64,000 bases of DNA from NCBI RefSeq assembly GCF_002909485.1, contig NZ_PPXG01000010.1, positions 1 to 64,000 of the forward strand. The letters are read 5' to 3'. The stretch is from Stutzerimonas stutzeri (lineage in GTDB: Bacteria > Pseudomonadota > Gammaproteobacteria > Pseudomonadales > Pseudomonadaceae). This document shows positions 9,768-19,018 of the stretch, one piece after another. The translations under genes and the position numbers were made by a program. Below the pieces are notes generated by a model that ran no database searches, had not been told where the DNA came from, and saw only the letters and a program-made list of their open reading frames with translations. Numbering within the stretch: position 1 is the stretch's first letter; every line of letters begins with the position of its first letter.

Positions 9768-10364
9768 ATGACCAAGCCACAGACCATGCTTCAGCTCAGT
9801 GGCCGCAGCTATAACCCGGCCACGCTGACGAATGCCACACTGCTGGTCATCGATGTTCAGGAAGAGTACCGCAGCGGTGTTCTGGCCCTGCCTGCGCTGG
9901 ACCGGGCACTGCCGGAAATCACTCGCCTCCTGGCCGCTGCGCGTGAGGCCGGTGCGCCAATCGTGCACGTGCATCACCTGGGTATCAGCGGCGGCCTTTT
10001 TGACCCGCAGGGTTTCCGCGGACAGATCATGCCCGAGGCTGCACCGCAGCCAGGAGAGGCAGTAGTTGCCAAACGCCTTCCGAACGCCTTTTCCGGTACC
10101 GAACTTCATGACCTGCTGCAGAAGCTCGGGCGCCTGGACCTGATTGTTTGCGGCTTCATGACCCACTCGAGCATCAGCACTACCGTTCGAGCTGCCAAGG
10201 ATTACGGCTATCGCTGCACGCTGGTCGATAGCGCCTGCGCCACGCGGAACCTGCCCATGGGCGATGGCAGCATCGACGCAGATCAGGTGCACCGAATCGA
10301 GATGACTATTCTCGCCGACAACTTTGCCGTTTGTGTGCAAGACGTAGCGGCGCTAGCGCTTTAG
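9768..10364 (+). CDS. Isochorismatase-like hydrolase with Ser at the catalytic Cys position
   Basis: Protein of 198 residues with the isochorismatase/cysteine-hydrolase fold. The conserved Asp29 (LVIDVQEEY) and Lys102 (AKRLPNAFSGT) of the family triad are present. At the third position the usual T-H-x-C becomes T-H-S-S (Thr132-His133-Ser134-Ser135), so the thiol nucleophile is replaced by serine. Such a protein may be an isochorismatase-like lyase that does not need the cysteine, or have changed chemistry. Substrate is unknown. Start ATG with AAGGAG upstream. It lies divergently from prmB, and an Smr protein follows on the same strand, an arrangement also remembered from PAO1 (PA1676-PA1678). 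Confidence 0.85.
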   Translation: MTKPQTMLQLSGRSYNPATLTNATLLVIDVQEEYRSGVLALPALDRALPEITRLLAAAREAGAPIVHVHHLGISGGLFDPQGFRGQIMPEAAPQPGEAVVAKRLPNAFSGTELHDLLQKLGRLDLIVCGFMTHSSISTTVRAAKDYGYRCTLVDSACATRNLPMGDGSIDADQVHRIEMTILADNFAVCVQDVAALAL

Positions 10365-10526
10365 GGATTCACGATCTGAAGGCCAGCTGAGCTGCCCGGC
10401 CTATCCAGCAATAGATACAGCAGCTGCGCATGCATGATCTGCCCCAAACAAATGACACGCCTGGGCGGAACGCTCATCCGCCAGGCGCAGTGGCTGGGGT
10501 AAACTGCCACCCTGTTTGGAGGCCCC

Positions 10527-11084
10527 ATGCAAGAAGACGACTTCTCTCTCTTCAAATCGGCGGTGCGCGGCGTCAAGCCGATCAAGCACGACCGCGCCGA
10601 GACCGGCAAAGCACGTAATAATCGCGAACAGATTGCGATTCGCCGCAGCAACGCCACCGTTAGCAACGAGACCACTCGCGTCGACGGGCTATCAGATCAG
10701 TTCGTCATAGATGTCGGCGCCGAAGACGAGCTTTACTGGGCTCGCGACGGGGTGCAGGACAGTCAGGTCCGCAAACTCAAGGCGGGCCAGATCCCGTTCG
10801 AGGGGAGCCTTGACCTGCATGGCATGAGCGTCGAGAAAGCCCGCGAGCTACTGTGGGACTTTATTGCCGAAGCCACCCGACTCGAAGTGCGTTGCGTCCG
10901 CGTCACCCATGGCAAGGCTGCGCGGGTCGACGGCAAGCGCCCGTTGATCAAGAGCCACGTCAACACCTGGTTGCGGCAGCACCCGCAGGTGCTTGGCTTC
11001 ACATCCTGCCTGCCACGCCATGGCGGAACCGGCGCTCTGTACGTAATGCTCAAACGCACCATGCTTGAAGGCCGGGACGAGTGA
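10527..11084 (+). CDS. Smr (small MutS-related) domain protein
   Basis: 185 residues. The N-terminal half is charged and probably flexible (FSLFKSAVRGVKPIK...). The C-terminal Smr domain carries LDLHGMSVEKA near residues 95-105, the HGKA motif replacing the commoner HGKG near 132-135, and GGTGALYVML near the end. Smr domains are nucleases or nucleic-acid binding modules; stand-alone members such as E. coli SmrA/SmrB act on DNA or on colliding ribosomes. Which applies here cannot be told. GGAG precedes the ATG. folE follows after 94 bp on the same strand. Confidence 0.88.
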   Translation: MQEDDFSLFKSAVRGVKPIKHDRAETGKARNNREQIAIRRSNATVSNETTRVDGLSDQFVIDVGAEDELYWARDGVQDSQVRKLKAGQIPFEGSLDLHGMSVEKARELLWDFIAEATRLEVRCVRVTHGKAARVDGKRPLIKSHVNTWLRQHPQVLGFTSCLPRHGGTGALYVMLKRTMLEGRDE

Positions 11085-11178
11085 ACCGCACGCCGTATCG
11101 CTCGATATACTTGCCAGCCAAGCGGCCGCCCCCTACCCTTCGCGTTCGCGCCCTCATGAAGCCTGACAGGTAGTTTCA

Positions 11179-11724
11179 ATGTCTCTGGAACAACACTACA
11201 CCGCGATCCTTGGCCAACTTGGCGAGGACGTTAGCCGCGAAGGTCTGCTCGACACGCCCAAGCGTGCTGCCAAAGCCATGCAGTACCTATGCAAGGGCTA
11301 TCAGCAAACCCTTGAAGAAGTCACCAACGGTGCGCTGTTCAGTTCAGATAACAGCGAGATGGTGCTGGTCAAGAATATCGAGCTGTATTCGCTGTGCGAG
11401 CATCACATACTGCCGTTCATTGGTAAGGCGCACGTCGCTTACCTCCCCAACGGCAAGGTACTCGGCCTGTCGAAGGTTGCCCGGATCGTAGATATGTACG
11501 CGCGCCGGTTGCAGATCCAGGAAAACCTGACCCGCGAAATCGCCGAAGCGATGCAGCAGGTTACCGGTGCATCAGGTGTGGCCGTTGTCATCGAAGCCCA
11601 GCACATGTGCATGATGATGCGCGGTGTCGAGAAGCAGAACTCATCGATGGTTACGTCGGTGATGCTCGGTCAGTTCCGTGACAACGCCGCAACTCGCAGC
11701 GAGTTTCTCGGACTGGTCAAGTAA
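11179..11724 (+). CDS. folE: GTP cyclohydrolase I FolE
   Basis: Converts GTP to 7,8-dihydroneopterin triphosphate, the entry to folate (and pterin) synthesis; 181 residues, normal for the short bacterial form. Zinc ligands are visible: Cys73 and His76 in [10 protein letters not shown] and Cys144 in [10 protein letters not shown]. The motifs [16 protein letters not shown] and TSVMLGQFR are typical. It is the classical zinc FolE-I, not the zinc-independent FolE2/FolE-IB family, although PAO1 labels a homologue folE2. Followed directly by a strong terminator. Confidence 0.96.
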   Translation: MSLEQHYTAILGQLGEDVSREGLLDTPKRAAKAMQYLCKGYQQTLEEVTNGALFSSDNSEMVLVKNIELYSLCEHHILPFIGKAHVAYLPNGKVLGLSKVARIVDMYARRLQIQENLTREIAEAMQQVTGASGVAVVIEAQHMCMMMRGVEKQNSSMVTSVMLGQFRDNAATRSEFLGLVK

Positions 11725-11739
11725 CATCGGGCGTACAGA

Positions 11740-11770
11740 AAAAACAGGGCCCTTGCGGCCCTGTTTGTTT
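11740..11770. terminator. Bidirectional intrinsic terminator between folE and the GST gene
   Basis: Perfect 9-bp stem AACAGGGCC (743-751 of 11 kb) / GGCCCTGTT (757-765) with loop CTTGC, flanked by an A-run on the left and a T-rich run on the right. It lies between convergent folE and the GST gene and can serve both. Confidence 0.85.
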
Positions 11771-12373
11771 TCAATCGTACATGCCGATATACCTTGGATG
11801 ACTGGCGACTCGCTGCAACCATTGGCGAATCGCGGGATAGGCATCCAGTTGAAAACCTCCCTCCTCGGCCACGTGCGTATAGGCATATAGCGCCACGTCC
11901 GCGATGGAGTAATGCTCCCCCACCAGATAGGGCGTACGCAGCAGTTGCTGCTCCATCACGTTCAGCGCGTGATACCCGTCCAGCTGCTTGGCCTCATACT
12001 CTTCACGGCGGTCCTCCGGCATGCCGAGATAGACCTTGATGTAACGAGCAACCGCAAGAAAGGGCTCGTGACTGTACTGCTCGAAGAACTGCCACTGCAG
12101 TACCTGGGTGCGCAGGCGTGGATCTGTAGGCAGGAACTCACTGCCCTCCGCAAGATAGTTCAGAATTGCATTGGACTCCCAAAGGCATGCGCCATCTTCA
12201 AGCTCCAGCACCGGAATCTTGCCGTTTGGATTCTTCTTGAGAAACTCCTCGGAGCGAGACTCGCCCCGTAGAATATTGATCGGAATCCATTCGTAAGGCT
12301 GGTCCAACAGATGAAGCATCAGCTTGATCTTGTAGCAATTACCCGACCTGTAATCGCCATAGACTTTCAACAT
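11771..12373 (-). CDS. Glutathione S-transferase family protein
   Basis: Cytosolic GST-fold protein of 200 residues. The N-terminal thioredoxin-like domain contains the glutathione-binding PNGKIPVLELEDG region with cis-Pro and the E-S pair (LWESNAIL), followed by an all-helical C-terminal domain. The possible catalytic residue near the N-terminus is Ser in YRSGNCYKIKL. Substrate unknown. The start MLKVYGDYRS is selected because a GGAGGGGAG site precedes it. The PLP aminotransferase gene lies 44 bp upstream on the same strand, probably one transcript. Confidence 0.88.
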   Translation of the reverse strand: MLKVYGDYRSGNCYKIKLMLHLLDQPYEWIPINILRGESRSEEFLKKNPNGKIPVLELEDGACLWESNAILNYLAEGSEFLPTDPRLRTQVLQWQFFEQYSHEPFLAVARYIKVYLGMPEDRREEYEAKQLDGYHALNVMEQQLLRTPYLVGEHYSIADVALYAYTHVAEEGGFQLDAYPAIRQWLQRVASHPRYIGMYD

Positions 12374-12417
12374 GGTCTCCCCTCCGATCAACCCGCGATG
12401 CGGGTTTGCAATATCCT

Positions 12418-13584
12418 TCAAGCGGCTTCCAATGCACTGGCATTACGGATAACTTGCGCGAGCCGACGTAGCCCTTCCTCCATTCTCTCAGACGCAACAT
12501 GGCTAAAATTCAGCCGCAGATAACCGGGATTGGCGTCTGGGTCCACGAAGAACGGCTCGCCGGGCATGAACACCACATCATTGGCGAGCGCCTGGGCAAG
12601 CAACGTTCGCGTATCCAGCGGCCGCTTCAGGGTCAGCCAGAAGAACAGTCCACCCTGCGGCAGCTCCCAGGTCGCCAGATCACCAAAATGCTCGTCGAGC
12701 GAAGCCTGCATTGCGTCACGGCGGACACGATAGAAGTCCCGCAGCTGCGCAAGATGCTCTTGATAACGTTCACTTCCCAGCCACTGCAGCGCCTGCCATT
12801 GACCGATCCGGTTGGTATGCAGATCAGCTGACTGCTTAAGCCGCAGCAAATAAGGGAATAGGTCCGGTGAGGCAATCAGATAGCCCACTCGCAAGCCAGG
12901 AAGCAGCGTCTTCGATACCGTACCGGTGTACATCCAGCTGGCACGCTTCAGTCGCGAGACGATTGGCCTGGCACTGCCCTGATCAAATACCAGCTCACGG
13001 TATGGTTCATCCTCAAGCAGAGTCACGCCAAACTCGTCGAGCAAGCTGGCAACGTCGTTACGCTTGTCCTCGCTGTAGCGAACGGCAGATGGATTCTGGA
13101 AGGTGGGGATCAGATAAGCGAAAGCGGGCGTGTGCTGTTCCAGCATGGCGCGCAGCGCTTTCAGGTCCGGGCCATCAGCCTGTTGCGGGACAGCCAGACA
13201 GTGTGCGCCAAACAGCTGAAAGGATTGAAGCGCGGCAAGATAGGTCGGCGCCTCAACCAATACCTCCGTGCCCGAGTCGATAAACAACTTCGATGCGAGA
13301 TCCAGTGTTTGCTGCGAGCCACTGACGATTAACACCTGGCTAGCCTCGCAAGGTACGCCAAGTTCTCGCGCTTGGGCGGCAATGGTTTCACGCAAGGCGG
13401 GCTCGCCTTCGCTCATGCCGTACTGCCCCATGCCTGCCGGCAGCTCGGCCCAATCGACCGCAGGCAGCATCGCCTCGGCCGGCAGTCCTCCAGCGAAGGA
13501 CATCACCTCCGGGCGCTGGGCTGCAGCGAGGATTTCACGAATGAGGGAACTTTTAAGGCGAGTAATGCGTTCGGAGAAGGCCAT
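12418..13584 (-). CDS. PLP-dependent aminotransferase of the MocR/2-aminoadipate (fold type I) class
   Basis: 388-residue aminotransferase resembling LysN/2-aminoadipate and aromatic/valine-pyruvate type enzymes. Features: SFAGGLPAEAMLP at the N-terminus, the cofactor loop region SGSQQTLDLASKLF, LIPTFQNPSA, DEPYRELVF, and the PLP lysine in TGTVSKTLLPGLRVGY. There is no helix-turn-helix domain, so it is the enzyme and not a MocR regulator. Substrate cannot be assigned. Start at MAFSERITRLK (13584); another ATG two codons upstream (13590) is possible. The gene is divergent from marR with 80 bp between. Confidence 0.85.
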   Translation of the reverse strand: MAFSERITRLKSSLIREILAAAQRPEVMSFAGGLPAEAMLPAVDWAELPAGMGQYGMSEGEPALRETIAAQARELGVPCEASQVLIVSGSQQTLDLASKLFIDSGTEVLVEAPTYLAALQSFQLFGAHCLAVPQQADGPDLKALRAMLEQHTPAFAYLIPTFQNPSAVRYSEDKRNDVASLLDEFGVTLLEDEPYRELVFDQGSARPIVSRLKRASWMYTGTVSKTLLPGLRVGYLIASPDLFPYLLRLKQSADLHTNRIGQWQALQWLGSERYQEHLAQLRDFYRVRRDAMQASLDEHFGDLATWELPQGGLFFWLTLKRPLDTRTLLAQALANDVVFMPGEPFFVDPDANPGYLRLNFSHVASERMEEGLRRLAQVIRNASALEAA

Positions 13585-13616
13585 TTTCATACCAGATGCG
13601 AGGCGCTGCAAAATAA

Positions 13617-13631
13617 GTCAAACTTCTTGAC
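13617..13631. promoter_or_regulatory. Candidate MarR operator (inverted repeat)
   Basis: GTCAA-ACTTC-TTGAC is a perfect 5-bp inverted repeat in the 80-bp gap between the aminotransferase and marR genes. Its right arm overlaps the predicted -35 box of marR, the position expected for autorepression that would also affect the divergent gene. Binding is inferred. Confidence 0.5.
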
Positions 13632-13655
13632 CGAAATTACGCCTCTCACGATAAA
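13627..13655 (+). promoter_or_regulatory. Predicted marR promoter
   Basis: -35 TTGACC (13627-13632), 17-bp spacer, -10 GATAAA (13650-13655), 9 bp before the marR ATG. So close a spacing implies a very short leader or a leaderless transcript; the exact start is uncertain. Confidence 0.45.
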
Positions 13656-13664
13656 TACGTCAAT

Positions 13665-14108
13665 ATGCCTGACCTAAAAAAAAGCGCAGTACAGCGCCAG
13701 ATCATGGAGAGCTTCTTTCTCGGCTATCAGGCCTTCACGGCCAAGCCTGACGAAATGCTCGCCCGCCGCGGCCTGTCCCGTGTGCATCACCGCATTCTGT
13801 TCTTTATCGCGAGCTACCCGGACCTAAGCGTCAAGGAGCTGCTGAGCTATCTTGGCGTTTCCAAACAGGCATTGAATACGCCGCTGCGCCAGTTGATCGA
13901 GATGCATCTGGTGGAAAGCCTTACTGCAGAGGATGACAAGCGAAAGCGCATGCTGCGGTTTACCGCAGAGGGAGCGAAGCTCGAGCAGGCCTTGCGCAGG
14001 GAACAGGTCCGCCTGCTTCAACGCGCCTTCGATGATGTCGGCGAACAGGCCGTGGATGGCTGGCTGGCAGTCAACCAGGCGCTTGCCATGGAGAAAACCA
14101 AAGGCTAG
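13665..14108 (+). CDS. MarR-family transcriptional regulator
   Basis: 147-residue winged-helix regulator. The recognition region SVKELLSYLGVSKQALNTPLRQL corresponds to the MarR HTH (residues about 54-77), followed by the wing DDKRKRMLRFT. The N-terminal helices and C-terminal helices (VDGWLAVNQALAM) would form the dimer. It is divergent from the aminotransferase-GST pair, so those genes are plausible targets. Ligand unknown. A shared terminator lies downstream, facing rpsA. Confidence 0.88.
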   Translation: MPDLKKSAVQRQIMESFFLGYQAFTAKPDEMLARRGLSRVHHRILFFIASYPDLSVKELLSYLGVSKQALNTPLRQLIEMHLVESLTAEDDKRKRMLRFTAEGAKLEQALRREQVRLLQRAFDDVGEQAVDGWLAVNQALAMEKTKG

Positions 14109-14168
14109 ACGAGGATTCGGAGATCCGACCGGATGGCTTCATCTTCAGATCACTTTCTTACAGACGCA

Positions 14169-14196
14169 AAAAAGGGCGACCGAAGTCGCCCTTTAT
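14169..14196. terminator. Bidirectional terminator between marR and rpsA
   Basis: Perfect 10-bp stem AAAGGGCGAC (14171-14180) / GTCGCCCTTT (14185-14194) with loop CGAA; on the minus strand the loop is UUCG. A-run on the left and T-rich on the right give U-tracts both ways. It ends rpsA transcription immediately, so no ihfB can be co-transcribed here. Confidence 0.9.
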
Positions 14197-14212
14197 TATG
14201 AAGAACCCGAAC

Positions 14213-15895
14213 TTAGTTCTGGTTTTCCATCTGAGCACGGATCAGATCACCAATGGTGGTCGGGCCAGTGCTTTCTACGTCCTGCTTGGTGCGCAGCTCT
14301 TTCATCGCATCCTTTTCGTCTTCGACGTCTTTGGACTTGATGGACAGACTGATCACGCGGGACTTGCGGTCAATGCTGATGATCTTGGCTTCGACTTCGT
14401 CGCCTTCCTTCAGCACGTTGCGCGCGTCTTCAACGCGGTCACGGCTAATTTCGGAAGCTTTCAAAGTAGCTTCGATATCGTTACCCAGATCGATGATGGC
14501 GCCCTTGGCGTCAACTTCTTTCACGGTACCGCGAACGATGCTGCCCTTGTCATTGACGGCGGCGTAGTTGGAGAACGGATCGTCTTCCAGCTGCTTGATG
14601 CCCAGGGAGATGCGCTCACGCTCCGGGTCGACCGACAGGATGACGGTGTCCAGCTCGTCGCCCTTCTTGAAGCGGCGAACGGCTTCTTCACCCGGCTCGT
14701 TCCAAGAGATGTCGGACAGGTGAACCAGACCATCGATGCCGCCGTCCAGACCAATGAAGATACCGAAATCGGTGATCGACTTGATCGTGCCGGAGATCTT
14801 GTCGCCCTTGTTGAACTGGCCGGAGAAGTCTTCCCATGGGTTGGTTTTGCACTGCTTGATACCCAGGGAGATACGACGACGCTCTTCGTCGATGTCCAGA
14901 ACCATGACTTCCACTTCGTCGCCGACCTGTACGACCTTCGACGGGTGGATGTTCTTGTTGGTCCAGTCCATTTCGGAAACGTGTACCAGACCTTCGACAC
15001 CTTCTTCCAGCTCGGCAAAGCAGCCGTAGTCGGTCAGATTGGTAACGCGAGCCTGAACACGGGTGCCTTCCGGGTAACGAGCCTTGATGGCAACCCATGG
15101 GTCTTCGCCCAGCTGCTTCAGGCCCAGCGATACGCGGTTGCGCTCGCGGTCGAACTTGAGCACCTTGACATCGATCTCGTCGCCAACGTTGACGATCTCG
15201 GACGGATGCTTGATACGCTTCCAGGCCATGTCGGTGATGTGCAGCAGACCATCGACGCCACCCAGGTCAACGAACGCACCGTAGTCGGTGAGGTTCTTGA
15301 CGATACCCTTGACCTGCTGACCTTCCTGCAGGGATTCCAGCAGAGCTTCACGCTCGGCGCTGTTCTCGGCTTCCAGCACGCTGCGGCGGGAAACGACAAC
15401 GTTGTTGCGCTTCTGGTCCAGCTTGATGACCTTGAACTCGAGCTCTTTGCCTTCCAGGTGAGTGGTATCACGCACCGGACGGACATCGACCAAGGAGCCT
15501 GGCAGGAACGCACGGATGCCGTTAACGTCGACAGTGAAGCCGCCTTTAACCTTACCGTTGATAACGCCCTTGACCACTTCCTCGGCGGCGAAAGCTGCTT
15601 CCAGAACAATCCAGGATTCCGCGCGCTTGGCCTTTTCACGGGACAGCTTGGTTTCGCCAAAGCCATCTTCAACCGCGTCCAGAGCAACGTGGACCTCGTC
15701 ACCCACCTTGATGGTCAGCTCGCCCTGCTCGTTGTAGAACTGCTCGACCGGGATGACGCCCTCGGACTTCAGACCGGCATGAACAGTGACCCAGTCACCG
15801 TCGATGTCGACCACGATGCCGGTGATGATGGCACCCGGCTGCATGTCGAGGGTTTTTAGGCTTTCTTCAAAAAGTTCTGCAAAGCTTTCGCTCAT
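14213..15895 (-). CDS. rpsA: 30S ribosomal protein S1
   Basis: RNA-binding ribosomal protein S1, 560 residues, which docks mRNA on the 30S subunit. Six S1/OB-fold repeats are recognisable from recurring segments such as [36 protein letters not shown] and [18 protein letters not shown]. The start [13 protein letters not shown] is the family N-terminus; an upstream extension to 15961 is discarded. cmk lies upstream on the same strand, the usual order. The common downstream partner ihfB is missing and the gene ends at a strong terminator. A 7-bp hairpin lies in its leader (15936-15955), where S1 autoregulation would act. Confidence 0.98.
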   Translation of the reverse strand: MSESFAELFEESLKTLDMQPGAIITGIVVDIDGDWVTVHAGLKSEGVIPVEQFYNEQGELTIKVGDEVHVALDAVEDGFGETKLSREKAKRAESWIVLEAAFAAEEVVKGVINGKVKGGFTVDVNGIRAFLPGSLVDVRPVRDTTHLEGKELEFKVIKLDQKRNNVVVSRRSVLEAENSAEREALLESLQEGQQVKGIVKNLTDYGAFVDLGGVDGLLHITDMAWKRIKHPSEIVNVGDEIDVKVLKFDRERNRVSLGLKQLGEDPWVAIKARYPEGTRVQARVTNLTDYGCFAELEEGVEGLVHVSEMDWTNKNIHPSKVVQVGDEVEVMVLDIDEERRRISLGIKQCKTNPWEDFSGQFNKGDKISGTIKSITDFGIFIGLDGGIDGLVHLSDISWNEPGEEAVRRFKKGDELDTVILSVDPERERISLGIKQLEDDPFSNYAAVNDKGSIVRGTVKEVDAKGAIIDLGNDIEATLKASEISRDRVEDARNVLKEGDEVEAKIISIDRKSRVISLSIKSKDVEDEKDAMKELRTKQDVESTGPTTIGDLIRAQMENQN

Positions 15896-15935
15896 GTTTA
15901 TTCCTGCTGTTTTCGGACGAGGACCCGCCCAATCT

Positions 15936-15955
15936 CCACATTCCAGACAATGTGG
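15936..15955 (-). promoter_or_regulatory. Hairpin in the rpsA leader
   Basis: CCACATT (15936-15942) pairs with AATGTGG (15949-15955) around a 6-base loop, about 40 bases before the rpsA start codon. S1 represses its own translation in E. coli through leader structure, so this stem may belong to a similar element. The function is inference. Confidence 0.4.
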
Positions 15956-15965
15956 GTTCATTCAT

Positions 15966-16010
15966 ATAAAAAAAGGCCTGTGGGACTGGATCTGGTCTCC
16001 CACATGCCTC
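15966..16010 (-). terminator. Terminator-like hairpin between cmk and rpsA
   Basis: On the minus strand GGCATGTGGGA pairs with TCCCACAGGCC around a ~12-base loop (one mismatch), followed by a run of seven T (positions 15974 down to 15968). It could end transcripts arriving from cmk, leaving rpsA to its own promoter, or act as a partial attenuator. Confidence 0.65.
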
Positions 16011-16088
16011 CTTGTTAACGGCCCCGAGAGGCACATCGTAACGACTGCGCCAGCTCAAGGTCCGTTTGGCCGCCTTTCGGCATTCCGT

Positions 16089-16778
16089 TCATCCAGCCAA
16101 ATCGCGCTCGGCGACTTCGCTCAGAATCTTTTGCAGCACTTCTTCGATGGAGAGCGTAGTGGAATCCAGTTGAACGGCATCGTCTGCCGGCCTCAACGGT
16201 GCCACCGCACGTTGGGTATCACGCTCGTCGCGCTCCCGGATCTCCTCAAGAAGACTCGCGAGATTAACATCATCACCGCGAGCCTTCAACTGCAAGAAGC
16301 GTCTGCGAGCACGTTCCTCTGCACTCGCAGTAAGAAATATCTTCAGCGGCGCGTCGGGGAAAACCACTGTCCCCATGTCGCGCCCATCAGCCACCAGGCC
16401 GGGAGCCTCGCGAAATGCCTTCTGCCGTTGCAGCAGGGCCGTGCGGACCACCGGCAACGCGGCTACCTGAGATGCACCGGCACCCACTTGTTCGTTGCGG
16501 ATGGATTCAGTGACCTCCTCCCCTTCCAAGGTGATGATCATGCCGTGCCCGTCGCGAGCAGCACCGAACTGAACGTCGAGGTGTTCGGCTAGCACCTTTA
16601 GCGCTTCTTCGTTGGTTAGGTCGACACCGTGATTGCGCGCAGCAAATGCCAGCAATCGATATAAGGCGCCGGAGTCGAGAAAGTTCCACCCGAGTTCTCC
16701 GGCGAGTAGTGCGGCTACTGTCCCCTTCCCTGATCCGCTCGGGCCGTCAATGGTGATGACCGGTACGGGCCTAATCAT
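16089..16778 (-). CDS. cmk: Cytidylate kinase
   Basis: Phosphorylates CMP and dCMP with ATP; 229 residues. The P-loop GPSGSGKGT begins near residue 12; [19 protein letters not shown] and [13 protein letters not shown] are typical CMP-kinase motifs. The start ATG overlaps the TGA of the tyrA-aroA gene by 4 bp (ATGA), indicating translational coupling. Downstream rpsA follows after 193 bp with a terminator-like hairpin between. Confidence 0.97.
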   Translation of the reverse strand: MIRPVPVITIDGPSGSGKGTVAALLAGELGWNFLDSGALYRLLAFAARNHGVDLTNEEALKVLAEHLDVQFGAARDGHGMIITLEGEEVTESIRNEQVGAGASQVAALPVVRTALLQRQKAFREAPGLVADGRDMGTVVFPDAPLKIFLTASAEERARRRFLQLKARGDDVNLASLLEEIRERDERDTQRAVAPLRPADDAVQLDSTTLSIEEVLQKILSEVAERDLAG

Positions 16779-19018
16779 GAACCACCCTCCGAGTGAACCC
16801 GCATGCCGGCACGTTGCGCCAGTGCAAGAAAATTGGGGAACGAAGTTGCTACGTTGGCACAGTCGTGGACCCGAATCGGACCGCTGGCGCGCAATGCAGC
16901 CACGCTGAACGACATGGCGATGCGATGATCCCCATGCGCCCAGACTTCGCCGGAGCCAATCGCACCTCCTTCGATGACAATCCCGTCTGGGGTCGGTTCA
17001 GCTTTGATGCCAAGCGCTTGCAAGCCGTCCGCCATTACCTGGATTCGATCGGACTCCTTGACTCGCAGCTCCTCGGCGCCACGCAGGGTGGTGCGACCCT
17101 CCGCGCATGCAGCCGCAACGAAGAGCACCGGGAACTCGTCGATAGCGAGCGGAACCAGATCCTCGGGAATATCGATACCCTTGAGCTGAGCGCCACGAAC
17201 ACGGATGTCTGCTACTGGCTCACCGCCCACTTCGCGAGGATTCTCCAGAGAGATGTCACCACCCATCAGCTTGAGGATGTCGATCACCCCTGTACGGGTC
17301 GGATTCACGCCAACGTGCTCAAGCACGATCTCTGAACCCTGCGCAATGCTCGCAGCCACCATGAAGAATGCCGCTGAAGAAATATCGGCAGGCACTTCAA
17401 TATGGGTACCACGCAGCTTGTGTCCTGGTTCAACAACCGCAGTACTGCCCTTGACGGTCACCGGATAGCCGAAACCGCGAAGCATCCGCTCGGTGTGATC
17501 ACGCGTCGGAGCCGGTTCGGTTACCGAGGTCTGATCAGCTGCATACAGGCCGGCCAGTAACAGGCAGGACTTGACCTGCGCGCTGGCCATCGGCATTTCG
17601 TAATGCATGCCGGACAGACGCTGGCCGCCGCGAATGGTCAGCGGCGGACGCCCTTCCGGTGCCGTCTCGATCACGGCCCCCATCTCGCGCAGCGGCTTGG
17701 CAACGCGGTTCATCGGCCGCTTGGACAGGGACGCATCACCCGTCAACGTCGTATCGAACGGTTGCGCCGCGAGCAAACCGGACAGCAGCCGCATGGAGGT
17801 TCCTGAGTTGCCCAGGTAGATCGGCCCGGGCGGGGCCTTGAGGCCGTGCAGACCAACACCATGGACCGTCACGCGCCCCTGATGCGGGCCCTCAATGACG
17901 ACGCCCATGTCCCGGAACGCCTGAATGGTGGCCAGAGCATCTTCTCCTTCCAGGAAGCCTTCGACTTCCGTTACGCCCTCGGCAAGGGAACCAAGCATGA
18001 TCGAGCGGTGAGAGATGGATTTGTCGCCTGGGACACGCAGATGGCCAGTCAGGCTGCCGCCAGGATTGGCGAGAAAAACGAGGTCATTGGAATGCATAAC
18101 GTCCACATAGGCTCGGCGAGCCAGTATTTTGCTGAAATGTTCCCGGGCAGCCTTGGCGCGAGTGAAAACGCCCAACAGCTTGTGCCCGTCGCCTTCATCG
18201 ACCGCGGCGCGCAGCGCGTCGAGGTCGGCACGAAAATCGTCCAGGGTATGCAGCACTGCCTCGCGATTGGCGAGAAAGATGTCGTGCCACATCACCGGAT
18301 CGCTACCGGCGATACGGGTGAAATCGCGAAAACCACCTGCCGCGTAGCGGAAGATCTCGAGATTCTCATGGCGCTTGGCGAGCGAATCAACCAGTCCGAA
18401 GGCCAGCAGATGCGGTAAATGACTAGTGGCAGCCAGCACCTCATCGTGATGCGTCACCTCCATATGCTCGACATCCGCACCCAGCGCCGACCAAAGCTTG
18501 CTCACCAGCGTGAGCGCTTGCGGATCGGTATTTTCCAGCGGCGTCAGGATCACCTTGTGCCGCCGAAACAGCGTGCTGTTCGCCGCCGTCACGCCACTGA
18601 GTTCGGAGCCGGCGATGGGGTGGCCCGGCACGAACCTTGGTGGCATGTTGCCGAACACTTTACGCGCACAGCGCACGACATTGCCCTTGGCGCTGCCGAC
18701 GTCAGTGATCACTGCGTCGCCCAGTTCAATGTTTGCCAGCTCGGCGAGCAGCCGCTCAAGGGCGAGAATAGGCGTGGCGAGCTGAATCACCTCAGCCCCA
18801 TGACAAGCCTCTGCAAGCGTCTCGGCGCAGCGATCCACCACGCCCAGTTCGACCGCTAGCTCACGCGAGCGTGCATCCAGGTCGAAGCCGATCACCTCGC
18901 GACAAAGGCCAGCCTCGCGCAAGCCTTTGGCGAACGAGCCGCCAATCAGCCCAAGGCCTATCACCACCAGGCGATTCACAATAGGCGAAGGCTGCTGCAC
19001 GTGACGAGCGTGATTCAC
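16775..19018 (-). CDS. Fused prephenate dehydrogenase / 3-phosphoshikimate 1-carboxyvinyltransferase (TyrA-AroA)
   Basis: A 747-residue two-domain enzyme. Residues ~15-300 form a TyrA-type prephenate/arogenate dehydrogenase with the NAD motif [15 protein letters not shown] and [10 protein letters not shown]. From ~315 to the end is EPSP synthase (AroA) with [28 protein letters not shown] and the C-terminal GDHRIAMS. The fusion joins the step making EPSP to the tyrosine branch. It is known in pseudomonads (PAO1 PA3164), so not a sequencing artefact. It overlaps hisC and cmk by 4 bp each. The C-terminal half is of the glyphosate-sensitive class I type by its motifs; that is inference. Confidence 0.95.
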   Translation of the reverse strand: MNHARHVQQPSPIVNRLVVIGLGLIGGSFAKGLREAGLCREVIGFDLDARSRELAVELGVVDRCAETLAEACHGAEVIQLATPILALERLLAELANIELGDAVITDVGSAKGNVVRCARKVFGNMPPRFVPGHPIAGSELSGVTAANSTLFRRHKVILTPLENTDPQALTLVSKLWSALGADVEHMEVTHHDEVLAATSHLPHLLAFGLVDSLAKRHENLEIFRYAAGGFRDFTRIAGSDPVMWHDIFLANREAVLHTLDDFRADLDALRAAVDEGDGHKLLGVFTRAKAAREHFSKILARRAYVDVMHSNDLVFLANPGGSLTGHLRVPGDKSISHRSIMLGSLAEGVTEVEGFLEGEDALATIQAFRDMGVVIEGPHQGRVTVHGVGLHGLKAPPGPIYLGNSGTSMRLLSGLLAAQPFDTTLTGDASLSKRPMNRVAKPLREMGAVIETAPEGRPPLTIRGGQRLSGMHYEMPMASAQVKSCLLLAGLYAADQTSVTEPAPTRDHTERMLRGFGYPVTVKGSTAVVEPGHKLRGTHIEVPADISSAAFFMVAASIAQGSEIVLEHVGVNPTRTGVIDILKLMGGDISLENPREVGGEPVADIRVRGAQLKGIDIPEDLVPLAIDEFPVLFVAAACAEGRTTLRGAEELRVKESDRIQVMADGLQALGIKAEPTPDGIVIEGGAIGSGEVWAHGDHRIAMSFSVAALRASGPIRVHDCANVATSFPNFLALAQRAGMRVHSEGGS

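Noticed and set aside
14198..15859. Long plus-strand open frame of 553 codons opposite rpsA
   Set aside because: It is the antisense of the S1 repeats; composition follows rpsA codons on the other strand.
16775..19018. tyrA-aroA fusion as a sequencing error
   Set aside because: Both halves are complete and the fusion is known in pseudomonads.
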